Source of the DNA: Sphingobacteriia bacterium 28-36-52
Lineage (GTDB): Bacteria; Bacteroidota; Bacteroidia; Chitinophagales; Chitinophagaceae
NCBI GenBank assembly: GCA_002281575.1
Contig: NCGN01000009.1
Location: forward strand, 62,001 to 126,000
DNA: 64,000 nt
Reading direction: 5' to 3'
Shown here: in pieces, positions 17,368 to 25,225 of the stretch
How the letters are laid out: every line of letters starts with the position of its first letter
Position numbering within the stretch: the stretch's first letter is position 1
Position numbers and translations under genes: made by a program
The notes under the pieces: model-generated
Databases searched by the model: none
Seen by the model: the letters and a program-made list of their open reading frames with translations, nothing else
Told to the model about the DNA's origin: nothing

Positions 17368-17909
17368 GCTTGCAAAACTAGTTGTTGATAATTGGAAAAA
17401 TTGAATTTAGGTTTGTAATTACCCTCAAGGAAGGTACGAGACCAAAAATGTTTTTTGAAACCAAACCAAGGATCTTTAATCATGAAATAGGGCACATAAT
17501 GAAACCATTTTACTCCCTTGGCAATATAATAGGCTTTTACTTCTTCACCTATCCCTAATTCTTTAGCCGCTTCTAATGCGGCCATCCGCTGGCATTTAGA
17601 TCCAATATAAGTATCTACAATTCTTCTATTAAAGCCATGCATGAAAAACTGGTCTTTTGCACGCTTGTAATTCTGGTACCTACTCCATCCGTCTGCTAGT
17701 ACTAGAAAAATATGAATAAACGAAAACATAAAACTCCATGCCCAGAAAAAAATGATCCAATTTGAATAATAGGTATATGCTTCATTCAACTTTACCCAAT
17801 AAAACCAAGATTCAAGAATAAAAATTGCCAAAGAGTAATACAATAGCCTTCCCACTCTTAAATAAGATAGCAATGGGTGGGGCTGCTTAGGTAATACACT
17901 GAAATACAT
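17364..17909 (-). CDS. Hypothetical protein with two membrane segments, first gene of the ABC operon
   Basis: The 181-residue protein has two hydrophobic helices (about residues 25-42 and 52-72) after a short basic lead, then a soluble, aromatic-rich tail ending in FSNYQQLVLQA. I do not recognise the family. It overlaps the ABC ATPase by 4 bases and begins the four-gene operon, so it could be a regulator or accessory of the exporter. The tail contains several Trp and Tyr residues (for example KWFHYVPYFMIKDPWFGF) that would suit an interfacial role. Confidence 0.7.
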   Translation of the reverse strand: MYFSVLPKQPHPLLSYLRVGRLLYYSLAIFILESWFYWVKLNEAYTYYSNWIIFFWAWSFMFSFIHIFLVLADGWSRYQNYKRAKDQFFMHGFNRRIVDTYIGSKCQRMAALEAAKELGIGEEVKAYYIAKGVKWFHYVPYFMIKDPWFGFKKHFWSRTFLEGNYKPKFNFSNYQQLVLQA

Positions 17910-17997
17910 ATGACTAAAGTTAACAATAGAAACAAATCAAATCAAAAAAAATGTAATACCAATTTAATAGACTACCTTACAAATATCCAAGTCCACC

Positions 17998-18045
17998 GGA
18001 TTCTATCCTTTACCTCGTTCTACTAAGAACCCCAGGATTCTACCC
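17998..18045. promoter_or_regulatory. Direct and inverted repeats upstream of the AraC-type regulator
   Basis: The 198-base gap between the two divergent genes holds two near-identical boxes, GGATTCTATCC (17998-18008) and GGATTCTACCC (18035-18045), 37 bases apart, with a perfect inverted repeat GTTCT-ACTA-AGAAC (18017-18030) between them. Paired direct repeats are the usual form of AraC-family operators, so autoregulation is likely but unproven. The rest of the gap shows no gene or RNA. Confidence 0.35.
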
Positions 18046-18107
18046 ATTTCGTAGCAACACCATTTTTAACCAAATTTAACCAGGCAATAATATCGTTATG
18101 CCAAGCT

Positions 18108-18668
18108 ATGAAAGTTTACATAAAATATATGGTCAGCTTACGCTGTAAGCTATTAGTAAAAGAAATTTTGCAAGACTTAGACATTCCTTACCAAAGAATT
18201 GACCTGGGCGAAGTATTAATGACCAAGCCAATAGATGAAGAAAAAGTAGAAAATTTCAGGAAAGTATTACTAAAATATGGACTTGAATTAATAGACGACA
18301 AAAAAGCGGTGCTTATCAGTCAAATTAAGGGAGTTATTATAGAAATGATTCACTATAGTGAAGACGAACCAGTAGTAAACTTTTCTTCATTTTTAAGCGA
18401 TAAACTTTCATACAACTATACTTACTTATCTAACTTGTTTTCAGAAATACAGGGTAGTACCATTGAACAATTTATCATTTTACACAAGATTGAACGAGTG
18501 AAAGAGTTAATCATATACAACGAATTAAACCTTACTGAAATAGCTTGGAAACTACACTATAGTAGTGTTGCGCATCTTTCTAACCAGTTTAAAAAAATTA
18601 CAGGATTAACCCCCTCCTTTTTTAAAGCAATGGCCAACAAGAAAAGAGAAGTACTTGAGAATCTGTAA
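18108..18668 (+). CDS. AraC-family transcriptional regulator with a small N-terminal domain
   Basis: The 186-residue protein ends in an AraC-type double helix-turn-helix (about residues 85-180: VNFSSFLSDKL, then ITGLTPSFFK). The N-terminal about 70 residues (MVSLRCKLLVKEILQDLDIPYQRIDLGEV) form a small alpha/beta domain with the outline of a heavy-metal-associated or ferredoxin-like fold but without a CxxC metal motif. It precedes a same-strand set of carbohydrate genes and a P-type ATPase, and repeats lie just upstream. The ligand is unknown. Confidence 0.82.
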   Translation: MKVYIKYMVSLRCKLLVKEILQDLDIPYQRIDLGEVLMTKPIDEEKVENFRKVLLKYGLELIDDKKAVLISQIKGVIIEMIHYSEDEPVVNFSSFLSDKLSYNYTYLSNLFSEIQGSTIEQFIILHKIERVKELIIYNELNLTEIAWKLHYSSVAHLSNQFKKITGLTPSFFKAMANKKREVLENL

Positions 18669-18741
18669 AAATTATAAATATTAAACTCAATACTGTAATA
18701 AAAATAATTTATATAATCTGAACCTTTACTAAAACTACCCT

Positions 18742-19107
18742 ATGCTACCGCAACCTGGTGAAAAAGAAACAAGTGATATTGAAAAATCAAAAGTATATAT
18801 AACGGTGGAAATCATTGAATATATACCCAATTCAATAGTGATCAAAACGATACTAAGAAAATCTACTGGCAATATAAGTGTAATGTCTTTTGATAGTGGG
18901 GAGGGCTTGACTGAGAAAAAAACCCCGTTCGATACATTTATACAATTAATTGATGGTCAGGCAGAAATTATCATAGACGGGAAAACCCAAATTCTTAAAA
19001 CTGGTGATGCTGTTGTAATTCCTGCTCATGCCGCCAATACAATAAAACCCAATGGTCGATTCAAGCTCATTCAAACAATTATCAAAAGCGGATATGACCA
19101 AGTATGA
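18742..19107 (+). CDS. Small cupin-domain protein
   Basis: The 121-residue protein has a single cupin fold: TPFDTFIQLIDGQAEIIIDGK followed by LKTGDAVVIPAHAANTI. The usual metal-ligand histidines of motif 1 are not obvious (only the HAAN of motif 2), so it may bind a ligand rather than a metal. Its stop overlaps the GH130 start by 4 bases (ATGA), so it is cotranslated with a glycoside phosphorylase/hydrolase and may sense or modify a sugar. No signal peptide is present. Confidence 0.8.
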   Translation: MLPQPGEKETSDIEKSKVYITVEIIEYIPNSIVIKTILRKSTGNISVMSFDSGEGLTEKKTPFDTFIQLIDGQAEIIIDGKTQILKTGDAVVIPAHAANTIKPNGRFKLIQTIIKSGYDQV

Positions 19108-20135
19108 TAACATTATATAAACACGGGATTATTATTGAAAAAAGAGAAAACAACTTTGAATGTGAAGGGGTATTAAATCCTGCTGTAATAAAACACAATG
19201 GAGAAATTCATATGTTTTATAGAGCCGTAAGCAAAGGCAATTACTCAACCCTAGGATATTGCATACTTAGTCATCCAACAGAAGTGAGCTATAGAATGGA
19301 TACGCCTATTCTAGTTCCAGAACATCCCTACGAAAAAAATGGCATAGAAGACCCAAGAATTGTTTTTATAAACAATGAATTCATGATTACCTACACCGCA
19401 TATGATGGTGTTAATGCATTGGGTGCATTAATAGTAACGAAAGATTTAAAAACATTTTCTAAAAAAGGTATTATTGTTCCTAAACTAACCTACCCGAATT
19501 TTAGTAAACTAGCAGAATCTAAGAAAGACATTAATGAAAAATACCTCAGATACAATGAACACTGGAAAAGTCATGGACAACTAGATACTAATTTTTTACT
19601 TTGGGATAAAAATTTGATATTTTTTCCAGAGAAAATTAATGGCTATTTCTATTTTATGCATAGAATAAAGCCCGATATATTAATTACGAGAGTAAAAGAA
19701 TTAACTGAACTAACTACTACATTCTGGATTGACTATTTCATGCATTTCCAAGATTGCATCATGATTAGTCCAAAACATACCCATGAGATTAGTTATGTTG
19801 GTGGCGGTTGCCCACCAATTAAAACAGCAAAAGGATGGCTCATTATTTATCATGGCGTACATGATGAAGTAGAGGGATATATTTATTCGTCTTGCGCTGC
19901 ACTATTTGAACTAGACAATCCACATATTGAAATAGCTAGATTACCCTACCCCCTATTTCAACCAAAAGAATTATGGGAAATTAAAGGAATTGTAAACAAT
20001 GTATGCTTCCCATCAGGAGCCATAGTAGAAGACAGTACACTATACATCTATTATGGGGCTGCTGATGAGAGAATTGGATGTGCTTCTACCAACATAAATG
20101 AACTAATTGAAGAACTACTTCTTTATAAAATTTAA
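19104..20135 (+). CDS. GH130-type beta-mannoside phosphorylase/hydrolase
   Basis: The 343-residue protein shows the five-bladed propeller pattern of glycoside hydrolase family 130: NPAVIKHNGEIHMFYRAV, IEDPRIVFINNEFMITYTAY, FFPEKINGYFYFMHR, GGCPPIKTAKGWLIIYHG and FPSGAIVEDSTLYIYYG. Family members phosphorolyse or hydrolyse beta-mannosidic bonds; the exact substrate needs assay. There is no signal peptide, so it is cytoplasmic. The preceding cupin overlaps it by 4 bases, and the next gene, a glycosyltransferase fusion, starts 2 bases after its stop, so the three are one operon. Confidence 0.85.
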   Translation: MITLYKHGIIIEKRENNFECEGVLNPAVIKHNGEIHMFYRAVSKGNYSTLGYCILSHPTEVSYRMDTPILVPEHPYEKNGIEDPRIVFINNEFMITYTAYDGVNALGALIVTKDLKTFSKKGIIVPKLTYPNFSKLAESKKDINEKYLRYNEHWKSHGQLDTNFLLWDKNLIFFPEKINGYFYFMHRIKPDILITRVKELTELTTTFWIDYFMHFQDCIMISPKHTHEISYVGGGCPPIKTAKGWLIIYHGVHDEVEGYIYSSCAALFELDNPHIEIARLPYPLFQPKELWEIKGIVNNVCFPSGAIVEDSTLYIYYGAADERIGCASTNINELIEELLLYKI

Positions 20136-20136
20136 T

Positions 20137-22431
20137 ATGGAAGCACTATTAGATCATATTATACCAGTAGAAATTAAAAGAGAACGTCTTTTTATTGCAA
20201 CAAAAAGAATTGAATTACCTGTTATAGTAATGGTCACATCTTATCCACCAAGGGAGTGTGGAATAGCCACCTATGCAAATGACCTTTACAACTCTTTATA
20301 TAACAAATTTGATCAATCATTCTGCATACATATTTGTGCACTAGAACAGGAACATTCCAACTATACTTATGCCAGTGAGGTAAAATATAGATTAGATACC
20401 AGTGATGCGGAAAAATACACTCAACTGGCTGAACAATTAAATGCCAACGAGCAAATTCAACTCATTATTTTTCAGCACGAATTTGGCTTTTACCATGGCA
20501 ACGATTTAGTATTCCAAAGCTTTCTTAAATTATTATCAAAGCCATTCATCTTTGCGTTGCATACTGTATTGGGCAAACCAAACAACGAATTAAAAGAATA
20601 CATGCAATTGATGTTAAATAGATCGGTTAAAACAATTGTAATGACCAAAAATGCAGCCGATATACTGAAGAATGACTATGGAATTGACTCAGATCGCATT
20701 CATATCATCAGTCATGGTACCCATTTAGTTAGGCATACAGATAAAATACAACTGAAGAAAAAACATGGCTTATTAGGAAGAAAAATACTTTCTACATTTG
20801 GACTTCTAAATTCAGGTAAAAGCATTGAAACAACATTAGATGCACTTACTGCAATAATCATAAAGGAACCTACAGTACTTTTTTTAATTATTGGAATTAC
20901 GCATCCTGGTGTTGTAAAAATTGACGGAGAGTCATATCGTGAATCATTGCTATTTAAAATAAAACAATTACACTTAGAGGAACATGTTTTATTTATTAAT
21001 CATTTTTTAGAATTACCTGAATTATTAGAATATTTACAATTAACAGATATCTATTTATTCACTTCGAATAATCCAAACCAAGCAGTTAGCGGCACTTTCT
21101 CTTATGCCATCAGTAGTGGATGCCCCATCATTGCAACTGCTATTCCACATGCGTTAGAAGTACTTGCCAACAATACAGGCATAATTGTAGACTTTAATAA
21201 TAGTCAGCAATTATCGACTGCCATTATATCTTTATTATCAAATGATGTAAAAAGAGAAGAATTTAGTTTAAATGGAATTCATAAACTAGCTTCAACTGCA
21301 TGGGAGAATAGTGCGTTAAAACATGCAAATATTTTCAGAGAAACGATTAAATCTGCACTCAGTTTAAATTTTAGTATCCCTGCTATAAATTTGCACCACC
21401 TAAAAAAGTTAACCACCAAATTTGGCATTATTCAATTTGCTGTCTTAAACAAACCAGATTTAACATCGGGATACACATTAGACGATAATGCAAGAGCATT
21501 ACTTGCTATTGGAATGCATTTTGAAAATACCCGTCATTTTGAAAACCTTTATTTAATTGAAATCTATTTAGATTTTATTTCATTTTGTCAACAAGAAAAA
21601 GGTGATTTTTTAAACTATGTAAGTCAATTACAAGCATTTACAAAAGAAAATGATCAATGTAATTTAGATGATGCAAATGGTAGAGCAATTTGGGCTTTAG
21701 GGTATATTATTGGATTAGAGGAAATACTGCCTAAAAATATAATTTCTAAAGCAAGTGGAATACTGAATAAATCAATTTTGCATTTAAACACAATTCACTC
21801 TACTAGGGCAATGGCTTTTATTATTAAAGGTCTGAGCTACAGCATCAAAAATATTTTTAACCAAAAAGCTTATGACACTATCAATACGCTTTCGAATAGA
21901 GTGTATCAAATGTATTTACACGAATCATCCCCAAAATGGGGCTGGTATGAGGGCTATTTAACTTACGCCAATAGTCTACTACCCGAAGCTATGTTGCATG
22001 CATGGAAAGCTACAGGAAATTTGGAATTTAAAAAAACTGCAAAAGATAGTTTTCAATTTTTATTAAGTCAAATTTTTACTGCAACAGGCATACATGTTAT
22101 CTCAAATAAAAACTGGCACAATAAGGAAATTGATGGATCATGTAATTTAGTTGGCGGAGAACAGCCCATTGATGTTGCATACACCATACTTTCATTAAAT
22201 AGTTTCTATATAGAGTTTGACGATGTATATTATAAAGAAAAAATGAAAATTGCTTTTGATTGGTTTCAAGGAAGAAATCATTTAAATGAAATCATCTACA
22301 ATCCATGTACCGGAGGTTGCTATGATGGTTTAGAAGACAGTTATGTAAACCTAAACCAAGGAGCAGAGTCTACTTTAAGCTATTTAATGGCAAGGCTTGC
22401 CATTGACAAATACAATTTTTCGAACCCGTAA
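20137..22431 (+). CDS. Glycosyltransferase fused to a C-terminal alpha/alpha-barrel domain
   Basis: I start at ATG 20137, giving 764 residues; a longer frame would begin at a TTG inside the GH130 gene. The N-terminal about 410 residues form a GT-B glycosyltransferase (PPRECGIATYANDL, HEFGFYHGNDL, ISHGTH, FGLLNSGKSIETTLDAL). The remaining 350 residues are helical with DDNARALLAIG, DDANGRAIWALGYI and PKWGWYEGYLTYANSLLPEA, resembling (alpha/alpha)6 glycosidase barrels. The donor sugar is unknown. Coupling with GH130 suggests turnover of a mannose-containing oligosaccharide in the cytoplasm. Confidence 0.8.
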   Translation: MEALLDHIIPVEIKRERLFIATKRIELPVIVMVTSYPPRECGIATYANDLYNSLYNKFDQSFCIHICALEQEHSNYTYASEVKYRLDTSDAEKYTQLAEQLNANEQIQLIIFQHEFGFYHGNDLVFQSFLKLLSKPFIFALHTVLGKPNNELKEYMQLMLNRSVKTIVMTKNAADILKNDYGIDSDRIHIISHGTHLVRHTDKIQLKKKHGLLGRKILSTFGLLNSGKSIETTLDALTAIIIKEPTVLFLIIGITHPGVVKIDGESYRESLLFKIKQLHLEEHVLFINHFLELPELLEYLQLTDIYLFTSNNPNQAVSGTFSYAISSGCPIIATAIPHALEVLANNTGIIVDFNNSQQLSTAIISLLSNDVKREEFSLNGIHKLASTAWENSALKHANIFRETIKSALSLNFSIPAINLHHLKKLTTKFGIIQFAVLNKPDLTSGYTLDDNARALLAIGMHFENTRHFENLYLIEIYLDFISFCQQEKGDFLNYVSQLQAFTKENDQCNLDDANGRAIWALGYIIGLEEILPKNIISKASGILNKSILHLNTIHSTRAMAFIIKGLSYSIKNIFNQKAYDTINTLSNRVYQMYLHESSPKWGWYEGYLTYANSLLPEAMLHAWKATGNLEFKKTAKDSFQFLLSQIFTATGIHVISNKNWHNKEIDGSCNLVGGEQPIDVAYTILSLNSFYIEFDDVYYKEKMKIAFDWFQGRNHLNEIIYNPCTGGCYDGLEDSYVNLNQGAESTLSYLMARLAIDKYNFSNP

Positions 22432-22441
22432 AAAAAATACC

Positions 22442-22597
22442 ATGAGTAATCTGTTATACACCATTGCTATTATATTAATCATCCTTTGGGCAATTGGCTA
22501 TTTTGGATATCATTCAGGTGGTATCATACATATCTTATTAGTGATTGCCATCATTGCCATTTTATTAAGAGTTATAAGAGGCAAAAGCCCGCTTTAA
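22442..22597 (+). CDS. Small lmo0937-like membrane protein
   Basis: This 51-residue protein starts at ATG 22442, 10 bases after the glycosyltransferase; a longer frame that overlaps the upstream gene is not needed. It has two hydrophobic helices separated by YFGYHSGGIIH and a short basic end, matching the lmo0937-type small membrane protein family seen in many Bacteroidota, often linked to envelope stress. No function is known. It ends the carbohydrate operon, and a separate promoter lies between it and the ATPase. Confidence 0.75.
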   Translation: MSNLLYTIAIILIILWAIGYFGYHSGGIIHILLVIAIIAILLRVIRGKSPL

Positions 22598-22640
22598 AAA
22601 TCGTGTTTCTTCCTTGCAAGGATAATCATTCAAGATGAAT

Positions 22641-22648
22641 TATATTTG
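22641..22648 (+). promoter_or_regulatory. Bacteroidota -7 promoter element before the P-type ATPase
   Basis: The sequence TATATTTG matches TAnnTTTG exactly. Initiation about 4 bases downstream would give a leader of only some 12 bases before ATG 22664. A TTG at 22614-22616 could be the -33 part, though the 24-base spacing is long. It explains why the ATPase is a separate transcription unit. Confidence 0.5.
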
Positions 22649-22663
22649 AATGAATACTCATTT

Positions 22664-25162
22664 ATGCCTACAGCTCCATTCAATATAAAAGGGCTTTCTG
22701 ATCAGGAAGTGTTAGCAGCAAGAAATCAGTTTGGCAACAATCAATTAACTTTTAAAAAAAACAGTGGGTTTATAGAAGCGCTAAAAAGCGTTTTTAAAGA
22801 ACCAATGGTAATCTTATTATTAATTGCAGCTGCAATCTATTTTATTACAGGCAATTCAGGGGATGGACTATTTTTAACTGCAGCAATTTTATTAGTTGCA
22901 ACCATTTCCTTATACCAAGATGCTAGAAGTAAACAAGCACTGGAAAAACTAGAAGATTTTACGCAACCTTTTTGCAAAGTTGTTCGAAACAATTTAATAC
23001 AATCTTTACATGTTGACGAACTGGTCATAGGAGACTTTCTCTTAGTTGAAGAAGGAAATGCAGTTTCGGCAGATGGCATTATTGTTCAAGCCAATGATTT
23101 CTCTGTAAACGAATCAATTTTAACAGGAGAAACATTTGCAGTTAACAAAACTGTAACCAGCACCGATAATCAAGTGTACAGAGGTACTTATGTTGTAGCA
23201 GGGTTAGCTATTGTACAAGTTACAGCTATAGGAAATGAATCTAAATTGGGAAAAATTGGGAAAAGTTTAGAATCCATTGAAGAAGAAAAAACACCCTTAG
23301 AAAAACAGATTAATCGATTTGTTCGAAATATGGCCATTATTGGAACCATTGTATTTTTGGTGGTCTGGTTCATCAATTTTAAACAGTCGAACAATATTCT
23401 CAATAGTTTACTTCAGGCACTTACACTTGCAATGAGTATTCTGCCAGAAGAAATACCTGTGGCATTTACTACTTTTATGGCACTAGGTGCTTGGCGGTTA
23501 ATGAAAATGGGGATTGTTGTTAAACAAATGAAGACTGTTGAAACACTTGGAAGTGCAACGGTAATTTGTACCGACAAAACAGGCACCCTAACCGAAAACA
23601 AAATGAGCATTGCAGCAATATATAATGCTACAATACAGCAAAATTTTAGTTCCGATCAAATTGGTTCCAATCAAAAGGAAAACCAGGCATTGATTGCTTA
23701 TGCCATGTGGGCAAGTGAACCTATCCCCTTTGATCCAATGGAACTGGCTTTGCATCAATTGTATAAAGAGAATAATGTATTAGATGATCGCCCCAACTAT
23801 AAAATGATTCATGAATATCCATTAGCTGGTAGGCCACCAATGATGACACATATTTTTGAAAATGAATTAGGTAAGCGAATTATAGCAGCAAAGGGTGCGC
23901 CAGAAGCTCTACTTGCTTGTTGTAATGCAAACAGCGAAACAAGAATAGCCACGCAAAATGCCATTAATGAATTTACTGCTGCAGGGTTTAGAGTTTTAGC
24001 TGTAGGAGAAGCTTTGTTTTCGGGAACTAATTTTCCAGAAAAACAACAAGATTTCCTATTCAACTTAATGGGGGTTATTGCATTTTATGACCCGCCGAAA
24101 GAAAATATGAGTGAAGTGTTAAAACAGTTTTACCAAGCGGGCATTCAGATTAAAATTATTACAGGCGACAATGCAGCCACTACTACTACTGTTGCTAAAA
24201 AAATTGGATTTAAGGGTTTTGACAAACAAATTAGTGGAGAAGAATTAATGTGCTTGTCTGAAACAGACTTAAAAACAAAAGTGGCTAACACATTTATATT
24301 CACTAGAATGTTCCCTGAAGCAAAACTGAAAATTATTAATGCACTAAAAAGCAATAATGAAATTGTTGCCATGACTGGTGATGGTGTAAACGATGGACCA
24401 GCATTAAAAGCAGCACATATTGGGATTGCAATGGGAAAAAAAGGAACAGAGATTGCAAAACAAGCAGCATCCTTGATATTAATTGAAGACGACTTAGCTA
24501 AAATGGTTGATGCTGTGGCAATGGGAAGAAAAATTTATACTAACTTAAAAAAAGCGATTCAATATATTATTTCAATCCATATTCCTATTGTACTAACTGT
24601 ATTTATACCACTTGCATTAGGTTGGATGTATCCAAATATATTCACCCCTGTGCATGTGATATTTCTTGAATTAATTATGGGTCCTACTTGTTCTATCATT
24701 TATGAGAATGAACCAATAGAAAAAAATTCGATGACGCAAGCCCCAAGACCATTCACAAGTACTTTTTTTAGTTGGAAAGAATTAACAACAAGTGTTATAC
24801 AAGGCCTGGCAATTACAATGGGCACATTATATATTTATCAATATGCCGTACATAATGGATACGATTTAAATACTACCAGAACTATGGTATTTAGCTGTTT
24901 AGTATTTGCAAATATATTCTTGACTTTAGTGAATAGATCTTTCTATTATTCCATTTTCACTACTATCCTCTATAAAAATAGGCTTGCAATTTGGATGATA
25001 TTGATTACCCTAGTGTTATTGCTTTCACTAATTTATATTGACCCTTTTGCTCGTTTTTTTGATTTTTCAACAATTGGTTTTACACAAATAGCAGTATGCT
25101 TTGGGGTTGGAAGTATATCGGCAATATGGTACGAGTTGGTGAAACTGATTAGGAAGAGCTAA
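22664..25162 (+). CDS. P-type cation-transporting ATPase (P2/P3-like)
   Basis: I start at ATG 22664 (MPTAPF), giving 832 residues, rather than TTG 22646. It has the N-terminal cation ATPase lead (GLSDQEV), the TGET actuator loop (154-157), PEEIP in helix 4 (261-265), DKTGTLT with phosphorylated D304, KGAPE and the TGDGVNDGPAL hinge. The whole-length P2-like plan and absence of N-terminal metal domains rule out a copper or zinc P1B pump. PEEIP differs from the PEGLP of calcium pumps, and helix 6 (ELIMGPTCS) lacks the usual calcium-site residues, so the ion is undetermined. Confidence 0.85.
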   Translation: MPTAPFNIKGLSDQEVLAARNQFGNNQLTFKKNSGFIEALKSVFKEPMVILLLIAAAIYFITGNSGDGLFLTAAILLVATISLYQDARSKQALEKLEDFTQPFCKVVRNNLIQSLHVDELVIGDFLLVEEGNAVSADGIIVQANDFSVNESILTGETFAVNKTVTSTDNQVYRGTYVVAGLAIVQVTAIGNESKLGKIGKSLESIEEEKTPLEKQINRFVRNMAIIGTIVFLVVWFINFKQSNNILNSLLQALTLAMSILPEEIPVAFTTFMALGAWRLMKMGIVVKQMKTVETLGSATVICTDKTGTLTENKMSIAAIYNATIQQNFSSDQIGSNQKENQALIAYAMWASEPIPFDPMELALHQLYKENNVLDDRPNYKMIHEYPLAGRPPMMTHIFENELGKRIIAAKGAPEALLACCNANSETRIATQNAINEFTAAGFRVLAVGEALFSGTNFPEKQQDFLFNLMGVIAFYDPPKENMSEVLKQFYQAGIQIKIITGDNAATTTTVAKKIGFKGFDKQISGEELMCLSETDLKTKVANTFIFTRMFPEAKLKIINALKSNNEIVAMTGDGVNDGPALKAAHIGIAMGKKGTEIAKQAASLILIEDDLAKMVDAVAMGRKIYTNLKKAIQYIISIHIPIVLTVFIPLALGWMYPNIFTPVHVIFLELIMGPTCSIIYENEPIEKNSMTQAPRPFTSTFFSWKELTTSVIQGLAITMGTLYIYQYAVHNGYDLNTTRTMVFSCLVFANIFLTLVNRSFYYSIFTTILYKNRLAIWMILITLVLLLSLIYIDPFARFFDFSTIGFTQIAVCFGVGSISAIWYELVKLIRKS

Positions 25163-25193
25163 AAAAACCCTTGCTACAACGTGTAACAAGGGT
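25161..25193 (-). terminator. Rho-independent terminator after the OmpA-like gene
   Basis: Arms 25167-25177 and 25183-25193 pair over 11 positions with one mismatch around a 5-base loop. On the minus strand the hairpin is followed by T residues (A-run 25161-25167), as expected for the end of the gene at 25226. It also lies just after the convergent ATPase stop. Confidence 0.75.
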
Positions 25194-25225
25194 GCCCTCA
25201 ATCAACAAACTGTGCTAAACAATTT

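Noticed and set aside
17910..18107. tRNA or small RNA gene in the gap before the AraC-type gene
   Set aside because: No cloverleaf or CCA-like end can be formed; the repeats fit protein-binding sites better.
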